A stretch of DNA of 64,000 nt from Dryomyza anilis (GCA_951804985.1 OX638131.1:103560464-103624463), one strand, 5' to 3'. Shown: positions 11,887 to 24,375, counted from the stretch's first letter. Numbers and translations are program-made. The notes: generated from the sequence alone by a model not told the origin.

Positions 11887-12320
11887 TAAAAAAAAAAAAC
11901 AATTTGTTCCTATCTATCTATTTTACATTAATGAAAATACAATTCGTAATTTAATAATAATACTAATAATTTGTAAAACCTGTTTTACAAAAATTCATAA
12001 TACCAACTTTTTGTAATATAACATAAATATTCGTAATTTTGTATTATTTTAATTCTTCGAATGTAAATAATATCCTTTTGTAAATAATACGAAGTCATCT
12101 TTAAACAAAAAAAAAAACATAATAAACGAAAAATATAATTACTAATACTGTTCAAAAAGTACAAATATTCGTATTTTTACGAAAAAATAATTTTTAAAAT
12201 CATTTTGTTAATGTACAAAAATTTTTATTTTACTTCAATACAAAACTTTTCTAATAAAAAAAATAATTGTAATCTAATTATATGTAATTATAATCCTTTG
12301 TATACTTAAGAATTTTTTTT

Positions 12321-12664
12321 GGAAATTTTTACGAAATTTTTACAAAATTTGTACGATATTTTTTGCGATAATTATTCCTGAAACTAAAAAATATGAAATT
12401 TCTTAAATTCTTATCTTAAAAATATACTGTATATTTTTCTATAATTACTCCTGAAACTAAAAACATGAAATTTTTTAAATTTCCAATTATTTTTACATTA
12501 ATACACATTTTTTTGTAATATAAATTCAATAATTTTTGTTTACTTTTATTTTACGAATAATAAAATATACGAATTCATCTTAAAAGGTATTATCAACGGA
12601 ATATGAAATTACAAAAGTTGTGTAAAATGCACAAAATGTTCGTATTTTTACGAAAATCATATTT
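12321..12664 (+). repeat. About 340-bp direct repeat, copy 2
   Basis: Collinear with 11548-11886, with scattered substitutions and small indels. The offset between copies is about 775 bases, with a weaker third copy between them (near 12060-12200). This suggests an old tandem array of roughly 390-base units. Confidence 0.85.
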
Positions 12665-13680
12665 GAAAAAACAATTTGTTCCTGAACGAATACTTCTTAT
12701 ATATAATAAAATATATTGTACATTAATGCAAATATGAATTGAATATTGTAATATTTACATATTTTACCATAATTCATAATACAAATATTTTGTTATATTA
12801 ATGATATATTTGTAATTTTGCAGTTTACGATTATTATTTGTCAAATATACGAAACCTTCTGAACAAAGAATCCAATCAACGAAGTATAAAATTACACATG
12901 CTGTGTAAATTAAACTAAATATTCATTAATTTACGAAAATTTAAATTTAAGAATACAATTACCTAAATTTTCCCTATATTCATTTTGATGTTTATAATGA
13001 ATATTATAAACATTTGCATTTTTAATCTACACATATCACATTTTTACAATTTAGCAAACAATTTACTTAAAACTTCTGCAATTTTTGCACAACATGTAAG
13101 TAACATTAAAAGCATTTATCAGCATCAGAATCAGGATGTGTCAGCATATGTGACTGCTGGATGTTGACATTTACACTTTGGCATTAGCATAAAATACAAA
13201 TACAAGGTATAATCACACAAATTAATGCGCTAGATGTCAATCTGACTTTATATGAAGTAAGTTTTACGATGACTTTGAGATAATATAGGAATTGTTTTAG
13301 ACATTTGCATAATGTGCAAATCTACTATACAAAAATGAATTAACAATTTGAATAATAAAGTCTATTTTAACAGAGAATATGTATATTAATCCGCATTTTA
13401 ATTATAAGGCAGCATAATGTGATGGTAAATGTACTTAAATAAGTTCGTATATGAAATACGTTGAATATACAGTGAAATAAGTAATTTGTACAAAACTATT
13501 CGTGACAATAAACCACAAAATAGTTCATATATTATAGGATTAAGTTTAGTAATGTGACGATATAAATGTTACTTGTAAATGCATTATTTGTATACTGAAA
13601 CATTTTTGAAATTAATTTAATTGGAACATTGTTCGTATATACTAAGTTTAAATATTTGTATATTTACGAAATATTTAATT

Positions 13681-15452
13681 AATAATAATATTAAATTCTT
13701 ATATTTACTGATCTGTAACGTATATAGCCAATCTGCCATATCGCGGAGCTCTTTGATGAAAGATGTTTTCTCGAACTAACTTCGATAAAAAAGTTTGAAA
13801 TGGTTGGGTTTATCGCTACTAATTTTTTAAATTTTTCGTACAATAAAACTGTATGACAATTATGAAATTTAAACATTTTTCACATCGATATCGCAATAGT
13901 TTTAATCTCGATGCGATATCAATACAAAATCGTTTTTATTCTCGTTTCGAGAAATACTGCGATACGTCGCTTCGAACTATCCTTTTTCGAACCAACTTTA
14001 ATTTTAATACATTTTGTTTAGTATTGGTACGATATTCGCTTTAATATCTTACGAATTGTCTGATATATTCTATCAAAATCGAAACGATTGACAGACTGGG
14101 TAGTTACTTCAAAACTTGTGATTTTATGTTTCTAATTTTTTGTATTTCATATATTAAACATTTTTTCTTTAAGTTTTTAATTGAATTACTAAACTAATAA
14201 ATAAAAGTCATACAAAAAATTCATTATATGCACATTTTAATTAAAAAAACTTCAATTAAATTATTTGTGTAAAATACACAAACATGTCGTAATTTTACGA
14301 AAATAAAATATACCAAATAGTTACACAGATTATATTGAGTTTGGTAAATTCATCATTTCGTAAACTAACACCTTTACATTGACTTACAGTAATACAAAAC
14401 TATGAAGACACTTTGATCGTTTGTGTAATGAGGTTAGCAAATATTGAAAAATACGCGACTAACGTTTTTGTTTTATAACGAAACGTTTATGGTTATCGAT
14501 TACTAGTTACGATTTAAATTTCAGTTTTTGCACTAAGATTATTACTGACCATAATTTTAATATCTGGATCAAAATACGAATTGTTTTATTCATCAAGGAA
14601 TCAAAAATCAATTTCATTTTTGTTTTAATAAAATATAAAATAAGAAATAGATAAATAATTGAAATTACTTTAATAAAATTGTACTTTTTCTGTTTTACAC
14701 CTAATTAAACAATTATTTTTACTATTGAAAATGGTCATTGGGATGCATACCATTAGTACAATAATATTTAAACCATTGATAAAATAGTTTATTTATTAGA
14801 TTTATTTATTTTATTAGATTTATAATGCACCCTGGTAAATATAATATCAACCAATATAAGTATTAATGAATGCGTATTTCCTTTTTTAATGGTATCAAAT
14901 TAAATTTAATATTTTCCCGATCATAAAGAAGTTTCTGCATAATAAGGAAAATGTACTTGAAATAGCTTTAAGGAAAAAACGTCCTCATTTTTAGGAAATT
15001 TTCCTTATCCTAAGGAAAACTTTACTTATAATAAAGAAAATTTTACTACTATTCCCTAAAATAAGTTAAATTCAAGTAAATTTTCAATAATATAAGGAAA
15101 CTGTTCTGTGAGTGTAATATACATAATTTATTAAATTATCAAAATTTAAAACCACATATAGAAAATCACATATTTTGCACACATCGTTACAAAAGATAAA
15201 GTGACATTTTGTGTTTTCTTCAGTTTCCAATAATTTACAATGTCCGTATTTATTTTTCAGTCCGTTACCATATGACGTATAACTTATTTCTTTTAATAAA
15301 TAAGAAAGGTTAAATAGAATAATTTTTACATAAAAAAAATTGAGTCTCATTGATACATTTAAAAATACGGATGTTCACAAATAAATGTATACAACTATTT
15401 TGTGTAAACTCGCAGAATGATGCACAAAACGAACATATTTGTATTTGTGTTT
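13681..15452. other. Gene-free AT-rich spacer
   Basis: No coding frame beyond short chance ones (13691-13876, 13853-14044, 15084-15350) and no element termini recognised. Around 13700-14090 the sequence is less repetitive, with several CGATA/TATCG motifs on both strands. Confidence 0.5.
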
Positions 15453-15585
15453 TTATACCCTACACTAAGAGTGAAAGGGTATATTCAGTTTGGTACGCCG
15501 TTTGTAACACCCAGAAGGAAGCATCTCCGGTATGGAAAAGTATATATAAAGTATATCGATTTAGCGATGTCCGTCTGTCTGTCCT

Positions 15586-15643
<58 letters not shown>

Positions 15644-16134
15644 CGTCTGTCTGTCCGTCTGTCTGTTGAAATCCCTACTACTTTTAAAATTGAAGAGCTA
15701 GATAAATGAAACTTATAACTTAGATTACTAATATACCTACGCTGTATGTGCGAAAAAATTGGCGAGATCGGTCCATTGTGACCTATGATCCGACCACTTA
15801 TGTTCAAATACCTTATATAAAATGTACATATAAAGATCAATTTTTATGTATACGTGCTTAGGTAAACTTTTTTGGTCAAACATATATTGATATCATGCTC
15901 AAATACATGATAATAATGTTTTCCGGCGAAAAGACTTGTGGTTCACAAAAAAAAAATCGAAATTCGGTACACCTACCCATTTGTAAATATAGGTATCAAA
16001 TGAATGGAAATTCTTCAGCGATTGAATGTTTGTAGTTATTTTCAGGATTCGTATACCCTGGTGACCTATATATCACTTTGAATGGTAACCACACATATGT
16101 GTAGGGTATTTATAGTCGGCTTAGACCGACTATA
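15453..16134 (+). mobile_element. Dispersed element with TATACCCTACAC start and hairpin end, copy A
   Basis: Begins TTATACCCTACACTAAGAG, continues through GGTATGGAAAAGTATATA and a CTGT microsatellite, and ends at a hairpin in which TATAGTCGG pairs with CCGACTATA (16120-16133). The reverse complement of the same layout forms copy B at 19862-20640. No protein frame. Similar sequences are common in fly introns; the class (possibly Helitron-like) is not settled here. Confidence 0.75.
15568..15667 (+). repeat. (CTGT)n microsatellite inside element copy A
   Basis: Nearly uninterrupted TCTG tetranucleotides with a few CCGT interruptions. It creates overlapping serine/leucine/cysteine-rich and arginine/threonine/aspartate-rich false frames on both strands. 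Confidence 0.97.
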
Positions 16135-16459
16135 ATTTTGATAATCCTAACTATCATAATTACACCTACTTTAAAATTTCCCATGTGATCTAACCTTCCC
16201 AACTGGTTTATATACCACATAGTCAGACGTTTATTTATTATAGGAGTAAAATTATTAAAACAATAGTATTTATACTATTAAATATAATAATATTGAAATT
16301 TTTAAATTAATGATTATGTTTTTTAATTATTCATATAAATACTGTTAAATTCATTAGAAAACTTTTGAATTTAAAAAAAAAAACGATAATTACATGGAGC
16401 ATAAAATCGATGGTACCATTAAGTACACAGAAAAAAATATTGTACGTATTTATAAAAAA
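16135..16459. other. Gene-free spacer
   Basis: AT-rich, nothing recognised. Confidence 0.5.
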
Positions 16460-16845
16460 TTGATATTAATAGAAAACAAAACGTATTGCAATTAAAAATA
16501 TGAATCTATTAACTAATATTTTTTTTTATTTTTTATTAAAAATATGAATAAGAATAAATCACGTGAATACAATTAAATGATTAATTGTATTTACAACAAT
16601 TGTTTGTTGCTTTTGATTTAATTTTTTGAAATGCAACTCTGCTATTTTTTTGATATTAATAGAAAACAAAACGTATTGCAATTAAAAATATGAATCTATT
16701 AACTAATATTTAATTAAAATCACACATTTTTTATTAAAAATATGAATAAGAATAAATCACGTGAATACAAATGATTAATTGTATTTACAACAATTGTTTG
16801 TTGATTTTGATTTAATTTTTTAAAATGCAACTCTGCTATTTTCTG
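16460..16845 (+). repeat. Two-copy 190-bp tandem repeat
   Basis: Units start TTGATATTAATAGAAAACAA at 16460 and 16650 and include ATAAATCACGTGAATACAA and TGCAACTCTGCTATTTT in the same order. The second unit has small indels. Confidence 0.9.
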
Positions 16846-18954
16846 GTGTTTTTTATAAATATAGCCGCTGATGGTTTCACAGAATATTTGAAGCGATGTA
16901 GCCAATAACGAATTCTGCAAATCTGTGAACCGATATCGATGCAAGAGATTCTAAATAAATGGCCTGAATATATTTAATCCAATTAAAAATGATTTCAATG
17001 TAAATTGGGTTTACTATATTAATTTTCAATAAAACATTTAATATATCGACATTGTAGAACGAAAAGTTACCAAATACATTTTCAAAATGCCAAATATTCA
17101 TTCACAAAAATCTTTATGTATCTGTCAGTTTTTTATCGATGATCTCAATTTTTTTACCACATGATAAGTAAATGTAAATCTATCAATTGATATTTCATCT
17201 TTAAAAATGCATCAATTATTTTTTATAATATTAATCAACAAACTCGAAATTTAAGTTTTTCATAAAAATATATTTGGTGACTTTTCGATCTACAGCGTCG
17301 ATATATAACAACTTTAATTTCAATATAACAAAAAAAAATTGTTAAATGTTCTTCAATTAAAGATTTCTCATTATTACGAATATTGAATTCAATACAATTA
17401 AAAATTACATCAGCTGAGTTTGAATTAAAAATTAATTGCATTGATTAACATTTTTGTTATGTGTACAAAGTTTTTTTATTTCTGTGTACTTGATGCGACA
17501 TGTTCTTGTATATTTTGAATGTACACTCATGCTATTTTAAAAAACGTTTTAAATTCTTTGTATAGATTATGGTTTCGGTGTTTTAAATGAAACGGTTTTT
17601 AAACGGATATTGGTTTCTTTACGATTTCAATACCTGAAGCTTTGTTAATCGAAGAATAATATATTTAATAAAATTAACTGTTTTTTTTTTATTTTAAAAT
17701 ACAACTGCTAAAATGTTTATTCAAAAGGCGAACATTTCTGTGTTTAGGGAGTATTTAAAACAATTTAGTTGTAATCTCAAGCTCTAATCTCAAGCCCAAA
17801 AATTTGCGCAACAAATCTTTAAAAGATAAATACTAAAACGTTTCAATAGCAAAGAGAAAAAAGGCTCCTTTCAAGTGTTTATCTTAACATCTGATACACA
17901 ATTTGTTGCTAGTACCTTTTTATCTCGGTTTAACACGCTATCACAATAGGGCTACCATAAACAAGTCGATTTTATGAGTATATTTTATTTTTTTTCTGCT
18001 ATGAACCAAACTCTTTATTTAACCTTTATTTTTATTTTATTGAAATTCGTCATATATAAAGTGGGTGGAAATTGATTAAAAAAGGGAGGAACGGTACATT
18101 CATGAATTATGTGAATTGTATTGTAGAAAATAAATTATGTGAAAGGTTATAAATTGTTCAAACTAAAACTGAAAATAATAGATAATAGACTTACTTTAAT
18201 ATAACCTTTAATATAACCTCCTTTTTTATATACTTAATACTGCTTCTTCATGGTAGTTATGTTACAGATAATAGTGTGTACAAAATATCACAGTAATGGG
18301 AAAATATTAGATTGGTTCAAAACCTAAACAGGCCTACAGAAATTAATAATGCGGTAAAATAAACACATACCAAGTACATTTTTAGTTCAAAATATTTCAA
18401 ATTATAATATTTTATATACCTGCAAAAACAGAATTAGTCTTAAAAAATAATTCGAGTTAGTATTTGAAACGAAAAATTTCATTGAATTTAAAATGTTTTC
18501 AGTTCAAATAAAATCATTAGTATTAAATTGAAAAAATTAAAATGCACCCATTTATCATTGTAATTTTGTTGCCAACAAATGTTGTGTCAACATGGATTTA
18601 TGCTTCATTAATTAACACAGCTAATTCTTTAGACCCGTTCCCATTTGTTTATTGAACCATTTCGAATGACAATCCACATGACTAATTTGCCATTCCAAAT
18701 AGCAGGACATTTATCTATGTATCTATAAAACAACAACAAAATAACAGTAGACGAACAAATACATATTACATTTAGTGCAACAGTAATTTTTTGTTGTTTT
18801 CAAAATGGTATTAATGAGGGTTACCATGTACAATTTTCAAACATATTTGAAATGCTTAAGTTGGATAAATATTATAATTAGCTACTTATAAATTAAGAAA
18901 TAATTTATAATAAATGATTAAATAAATAAAATATATTCAATAAAAGTAATAGCA
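16846..18954. other. Gene-free AT-rich spacer
   Basis: About 2.1 kb of unique AT-rich sequence. Short frames on the reverse strand (16720-17441) have no recognisable domain and are low-complexity in composition. No RNA gene or transposon end was identified. Confidence 0.5.
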
Positions 18955-19035
18955 TTCGTGGCTATGTAGTTAGTGCGCTGGACTATGCGTTGAAAGGTCC
19001 TGGGTTCGAACACCGTGTATTTCAAACATCAAAAA
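18955..19035 (+). mobile_element. tRNA-like SINE head fragment
   Basis: Contains a box A-like TAGTTAGTGCGCTGG and a box B GGGTTCGAACACC about 30 bases later. The acceptor stem does not pair and no 3' CCA-side partner is seen, so it is more likely a truncated SINE head than a working tRNA. Confidence 0.55.
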
Positions 19036-19467
19036 AATGAAATATAAATGTTCGTCAAAAATAATATAATTTCTTAATCTAATAAAGAGATTTAAGTACA
19101 AAAAAAGAGAATACAAAAAAATTATATTAAAAAAATAAAATAAAAAAAATATTTAATTTCAAATTTAAAAAATACTCAAATTGGATTTTTTTTTAACTGG
19201 TATCAATTTCTCAAAAGAAACATTTACTTAAAAGAAATTTCAATTTGAAAGAGAATACATATATTTTTTTTCACTGTAAACACATTTTGGCGCTATTGTG
19301 CTTTTCCAAAAATGGCTGACATACGTCAATCACATTGACAGCCATCCGCCAACCACTAATGTAGCTGAACACGCATTAGCATGTGCGAAGAAATTTCTAG
19401 AAGCAAAAACCACAAATATTTCACATTAATGAAACGCACAAGAAAATGGCAAATATTCACAATAATT
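19036..19467. other. Gene-free spacer
   Basis: AT-rich in the first part, with a more balanced stretch around 19280-19400. No gene recognised. Confidence 0.5.
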
Positions 19468-19861
19468 GAGCAGTTATTATATAGAGCAAATAAATTAATA
19501 ACAACTTCAAATATTTAGCTAAATGTTTAAAATATAAATCAATTGTTTATTGCTATATACAAAATTGTTTTGTTGAGATAAAAAATTGTTTTGTTAATAT
19601 AACAAATTGTTTTGTTGATATAACAAATTATTTTGTTTATATAGCAAATTGTTTTGTTTATATAGCAAATTGACTTGATATCATAAATAGTTTTGTTGAT
19701 ATAATAAATAGTTTTGTTGATATAAAAAATTTGTTGATTTAGTAATTTTAGCAAACAATTTTCTTTTATAAAACAACAAAAACTACACATTGATGAAATG
19801 CACAAGAAAACGAGTTAGGAAAGTTAGGTCGCATGGGTAAGTTCGGTCACATGGGGCGGAT
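19468..19861 (-). repeat. Composite repeat unit 1 with 21-bp satellite
   Basis: A leader (GAGCAGTTATTATATAGAGC through AAATATAAAT) precedes an array of about 21-base units, AAATTGTTTTGTTGATATAAC, at 19559-19735. A tail with AACAACAAAAAC and GAAATGCACAAGAAAA follows. The same order recurs at 20641-20999 and 21000-21410. A false 88-codon reverse-strand frame (INKTICY repeats) comes from the array. Confidence 0.9.
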
Positions 19862-20640
19862 TTTTATAGTCGGTCGGGCCCGACTATGGAATACCCTACA
19901 CCTTTGGTGGGGATATTAATGTGGGATATTTAATTGCATACCTTAATTTTAAAGATTTTAATTAAGTATGCTGAACCTCCCCACCCTCAGAATATTATTC
20001 ACATATCAGAAATTTATGTCTTATATCCCCATAAATTAAAAAATTTATATAAAAGTATAACAAACTAATAAAAAAAAAAACAGAAACATATAATTGGGCG
20101 GACAACGTCTATATTTAAAATTTTTATAAAGGCTAATAATTCATAGATTTGATTTTAATAATTTACGGATCAAATTTTCACTATGAAAACCCGGGAAATA
20201 ATGAAAAAAAAGTGGGCGGTTCACGCCCATTTTTGGACCACATATTTTTAGGTGAATTATAACAATACGTTTTAAATTTTATACCTATATCTTGAATACT
20301 TTTCGAGTTATTAGTTCCTAAAGAGTTATATAAAAGTGACTTGTATGGGAGGTGGGCGTGTCCGTTGACCGATTTGGCTCATTTTCAAACTCAGTTCCTA
20401 CTTTTGGCTAAAATATAATAATACGAAATTTTATCGCATTCTGATTAGTATTTCTCAAGTTATTCTGTATTCGGACAGCAAGACAGCAAGACGGACAGAC
20501 AGACGGACATGGCTAAACGGACTCGGGTAGTGATGCTGATCAAGAATATATATACTTTTCCATACCGGACACGCCTCCTAAGGGGCGTTACAATATATGC
20601 ACAAAGTTAATATACCCTGTACCTCATAGGTGTAGGGAAT
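19862..20640 (-). mobile_element. Hairpin-ended dispersed element, copy B, inserted in satellite unit
   Basis: Reverse-orientation relative of 15453-16134. The left edge has the hairpin TATAGTCGG(...)CCGACTATG, then ATACCCTACACC. The right part has GACGGACAGACAGACGGAC, TATATATACTTTTCCATACC, TATACCCTGTACC and GTGTAGGGAAT. It splits a composite satellite unit: flanking AAATGCACAAGAAAA and AATGAAAA sequences are joined in the uninterrupted unit at 21000. Confidence 0.8.
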
Positions 20641-20999
20641 AATGAAAACTATACACAATAATTGAGCAGTTATTATATAGAGCAAATAAATTAATAACTA
20701 CTTCAAATATTTTGCTAAATGCATAAAATATAAATTTTTGCTATCTACAAAATTGTTTTGTTCATATAACAAATTGTTTTGTTGATATCACACATTGTTT
20801 TGTTGATATAACAAATGATGTTGTTTATATAGCAAATTATTTTGTTTATATAGCAAATCGTTTTCTTGATATCATAAATAGTTTTGTTGATATAATAAAT
20901 AGCTTTGTTGATATAAGAAATTGTTTTGTTGATATTGTTTTGTTGATTTAGTAATTTTACCAAACAATTTTCTTTTAAAAAACAACAAAAACTTCACAT
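20641..20999 (-). repeat. Composite repeat unit 2 with 21-bp satellite
   Basis: Same leader, array (20750-20945) and tail as unit 1. The array shows more unit-to-unit variation than that of unit 3. Confidence 0.9.
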
Positions 21000-21410
21000 A
21001 GATGAAATGCACAAGAAAATGAAAAATATTCACAATAAATGAGCAGTTATTTAATAGAGCAAATAAATTAATAACTACTTCGAATATTTTGCTAAATGTA
21101 TAAAATATAAATCAATTGTTTTTTTCTATATACAAAATTGTTTTGTTCATATAACAAATTGTTTTGTTCATATAACAAATTGTTTTGTTAATATAACAAA
21201 TTGTTTTGTTAATATAACAAATTGTTTTGTTAATATCACAAATTGTTTTGTTAATAAAACAAATTGTTTTGTTAATATAACAAATTGTTTTGTTGATATA
21301 ACAAATTGTTTTGTTAATATAACAAATTGTTCTGTTAATATAACAAATTGTTTTGTTAATATAACAAATTGTTTTGTTAATATAACAAACTTTTTAATTG
21401 AATTATCGCA
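21000..21410 (-). repeat. Composite repeat unit 3 with homogeneous 21-bp satellite
   Basis: The array at 21130-21395 consists of about 12 nearly identical AACAAATTGTTTTGTTAATAT units, which translate on the reverse strand as repeated LTKQFVI. Its homogeneity suggests recent expansion. It ends in unique sequence at about 21410. Confidence 0.95.
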
Positions 21411-22430
21411 CAATAGTAATAAATATGTATAGTAATTTATATGTAAGTTTATTTTTAGAAAATTTCATTTCGTTTTGCTCAAAACATTTTCATTAGATTT
21501 TTATACTAAAAAAATATAATTTTATGTGATTTACTTTCTTAATTAATATGACAAATAAAATGCGAAACAAAATTTGTAAATAAAAAGTATTTTTCAGATA
21601 TTTACGCATTTTTCTGTGTTTCTGCATTTAGTTGCAATTTGTAAAAATGTTGCCAATGCAACGGCAGCTGTCATTTTGGCGTCATTTAACGCAATTCATT
21701 GTCAGTCATTTCAGTTTGCCGACGCGCGCGTTCTCACTTCCGTTTCCGCTGCAATTACAAAAACTAATTAACAAGTTGCAGCGGCACCAAAGGAATGAAG
21801 AAAGTGAAACGGAAGTTGAAGTGGAAGTAAGCAGCTGCCACTTTCTTTTATCACACAGATAGACAGACCAGACATACACACTGCTTAACTCACACACACA
21901 TAATTAAACATGGCGCACAAGATGGCGCTTTAATGAATGATTTGCTGTTATTGTAACTAGTTGTGCTGTAATCAGATTCCATTGAAATGCATTCAACTGA
22001 AGTTGTTGCTAGCCACTATAGCAATTGTTGTAGTTGCCTTTGTCGTTGTTGCTGTTGCCATTATTATTGTTGTCATGTTTGTTGTTGCTACTGCTGTTGT
22101 TGTCGCCATTGTGTGTGCGGCAACTGCCTTTGTAATGCAATTTCTCAACGGAAACATTAACTGAACGCAAATGTTTGCAATGTTTTACGTGTTGTCGTAC
22201 AACAGCAACCAACGCCATCGCAACAAGATGGCGTCTTCTTTCCTCTTCCTGTTGCTGCTGCTGCCACTTCGACTGTCGCTGCTATCGCCGTTGTCCATGT
22301 GACGCCATGTCTAATTAGCTGCTTAGCAGTCTTCTGCGTAGCTGTGGCTCAAGTTGTTGCTGAATTTATTTCCGAGCAGCATATAAATTGTTGCATCATG
22401 CAACAAACTGCAGGGCTTCTAATAAAGGGT
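21411..22430. other. Complex non-repetitive island, possible regulatory or 5' leader DNA
   Basis: From about 21620 the composition shifts to balanced, with GCGC-rich stretches, CA microsatellites and many GTTGTTGCTG/GCTGTTGTTG triplets. That pattern is typical of fly 5' leaders, promoters and enhancers of large genes. A frame at 21646-21825 ends at a GTAAGC donor-like site (21826) but in phase 0, which does not match the phase needed by the first ano8 exon in the window. No gene is called. Confidence 0.3.
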
Positions 22431-23068
22431 GACCTGCAGTCTTGATAGTATTTATAACATTTACTAATTTAAAACATAACAAAAAAAGGGACAAGTTCTA
22501 AGATTAATGGAGTAACATTCTATAGATGGATCTATTTTTCCATTTATAAGTAAGTAAAGTAATAACTAAAATCATGCAAGTTTGTATAATTATATGGTTC
22601 ATCGATGCCAATAATTCCGGAGGTCATTACAAGATTCCAAGAAGTAAGAAAATATAAAATAAAAATATGTCTAATTTTGCACTCAGTTTAAGACACATGT
22701 TGTTTAAGAAATGCATATTACTGAGATAACTTAATCAAGAAAATTGGTTATAAATCATAATCTATTACTAAATGAATATCACTTTTCAGGCATGTTTTAG
22801 AAAATTAAATAACCTCTACAATGGTATATAACATCTTCCAACCCTATGATTTTTTCCTTTTTTAAAATATACTTAAAGTTGAAATTTACAAAAATAAAAA
22901 TGCAAATTTTGACTTTGTCAGTGATTTGTTATGATAGACCAGTTCATTCCAAGATTTTACTTTGCAATCACAAAGATTGTAACCTTGTAAGAAATGATCC
23001 AGAAATAATTAAACAGTGGCGGGTCTTGTAATCGTTAATATAAAAAAAAATCATTATGTTTGGAAATA
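22431..23068. other. Gene-free spacer
   Basis: AT-rich unique sequence ending at the TA target dinucleotide of the mariner element. Nothing recognised. Confidence 0.5.
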
Positions 23069-24375
23069 TAGGGTTTTTCAATAAGAGCGCTACAAAAGTT
23101 ATTTTCAAGGGTTTTTCAACAGGGACGCTACAAAAGTAGAGCGACAGGGACAGCAAATGACGCCATATTTTTTGCCGTTCTTTTGACATTTCTCTTCAGT
23201 AAGGTTTGCCATTTCATGATGGAAAGATAACGAGTCGAAATTATTAAAATTTACTACCGAAATTCGGAGTGAGTGGCCTCAACGTAAAGAGCGCTACGTC
23301 CAATTTATGGTCGTCATAATCGTCCTAGCAGATCAACAATTGAGCGTCTAGTGGAAAAATTTGATTCCACAGGCACAGTACAAAATGTTCCCAAAGAAGT
23401 GCCCGTAGTGTCGAGAATATTGCTACCGCTGAGGCTTCAGTTGAAGAAAGTCCAAATGTGTCTCTCACACGTCGTTCTCAAGCGTTGGGCATCTCTGGGA
23501 CGTCCTTGTGGCGAATTTTGCGAAAAGATTTTGACCTACATCCTTACAAAATCAAATTGACACAAGAACTGAAGCCGCTTGACACCAGAAGCGTCGTATG
23601 TTCGTGAATTGGGCTGAGCAACAACTTAAAAATGATTCGGATTTTCATCCAAAAATCATCTTCAGCGATGAGGCTCATTTCTGGCTGAATGGCTTCGTCA
23701 ATAAACAAAATATGCGTTATTGGTCAGACAGCAAGCCACACGTACTCCATGAGTCATCACGGCATCCCGAAAAAATTACGAAAAAATTACGGTTTGGTGC
23801 GGTTTATGGGCCGGCGGCGTCATTGGGCCGTACTTCTTCCGTGATGATCAAGACCGGCACGTTACTGTGAATGGGAATCGCTACCGTTCAATGATAACCG
23901 AATATTTTTGTTGCCAATTGGATGATATGGACTTGGAGGACATGTGGTTCGAACAGGACGGCGCCACAAGCCACACAGCGAATGCCACAATCAATTTATT
24001 GGAAACCAAGTTTGGACAACGTGTTATCTCACGAAATGGTCCAGTCGATTGGCCGCCTCGGTCGTGCGATTTGACGCCGTTAGACTATTTCCTGTGGGGC
24101 TACGTCAATTCTATGGTCTATGCCAACGAATGATGAACTTCGTACGAATATCGAACGTGAAATTGCAGCAGTATCGGCCGATTTATGCTTGAAAACTGTC
24201 GAAAATTGGGTTCAGCGTCTGGACTTCTAAAAGCGTGCCCGTGGTGGCCATGCAAAAAAAATCGAGTTCCATACATAATAGCATCGAACGTACTTTTACA
24301 GGAATTTCATTGATATCCAAAACCGTTTTTGTTTTATTTAAAAAAATGTTGTAGAGCTCTTATTGAAAAACCCTT
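23069..24375 (+). mobile_element. DD41D (rosa-type) Tc1/mariner element, copy 1
   Basis: Terminal inverted repeats: left AGGGTTTTTCAATAAGAGCG (23070), right CTCTTATTGAAAAACCCT (ending 24374), flanked by TA at 23067-23068 and 24376-24377. Just inside the left end a second, similar end motif (GGGTTTTTCAACAGGGACGC at 23110) is present, giving a doubled terminus. The element carries one degenerate transposase gene. Confidence 0.9.
23216..24278 (+). pseudogene. Degenerate DD41D Tc1/mariner transposase
   Basis: Cut-and-paste transposase of the IS630/Tc1/mariner superfamily. It starts at ATGATGGAAAGA, and the C-terminal signature RARGGHAKKIEFHT ends at the stop at 24276-24278. Catalytic motifs are all visible: FSDEAHF (first D near 23667), QDGATSHTA (second D at 23957) and SCDLTPLDYFLWGY (third D at 24083). 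Codon spacing between second and third is 41 residues, the DD41D signature known from rosa elements of Ceratitis. Breaks: a small deletion right after the start with an early stop, a frame change after VEKFDSTGTVQNVP, an extra frame change near 23790 and 24130, and an in-frame TAA at 24228. It cannot make a full protein. Confidence 0.9.

Larger units (their letters stand above)
10641..13680. repeat. AT-rich block of diverged repeats rich in TTACGAAA
   Basis: About 3 kb in which TTACGAAA, TTTCGTAA and ATTTGTAATT recur irregularly on both strands. Two clear direct repeat copies lie inside (11548-11886 and 12321-12664), with weaker echoes near 12060-12200, 12840-12950 and 14220-14310. No coding frame is credible. 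Confidence 0.7.

Noticed and set aside
15350..15840. Overlapping open frames on both strands through the CTGT tract
   Set aside because: The repeats CLSV/SVCL and TDRQ come from the tetranucleotide; the flanks are the dispersed element, not exons.
18955..19020. Possible tRNA gene
   Set aside because: Box A and B are present but acceptor and anticodon stems do not pair, and it lacks a clean 3' end; better explained as a SINE head.
21168..21413. 81-codon frame with repeated LTKQFVI
   Set aside because: Direct product of the 21-bp satellite whose length is a multiple of three; not a repeat protein.
21646..21825. Candidate first coding exon MLPMQRQLSF... ending at GTAAGC
   Set aside because: Ends in phase 0, but the exon at 30812 needs an upstream exon ending in phase 1. 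The peptide does not resemble the start of ANO8.
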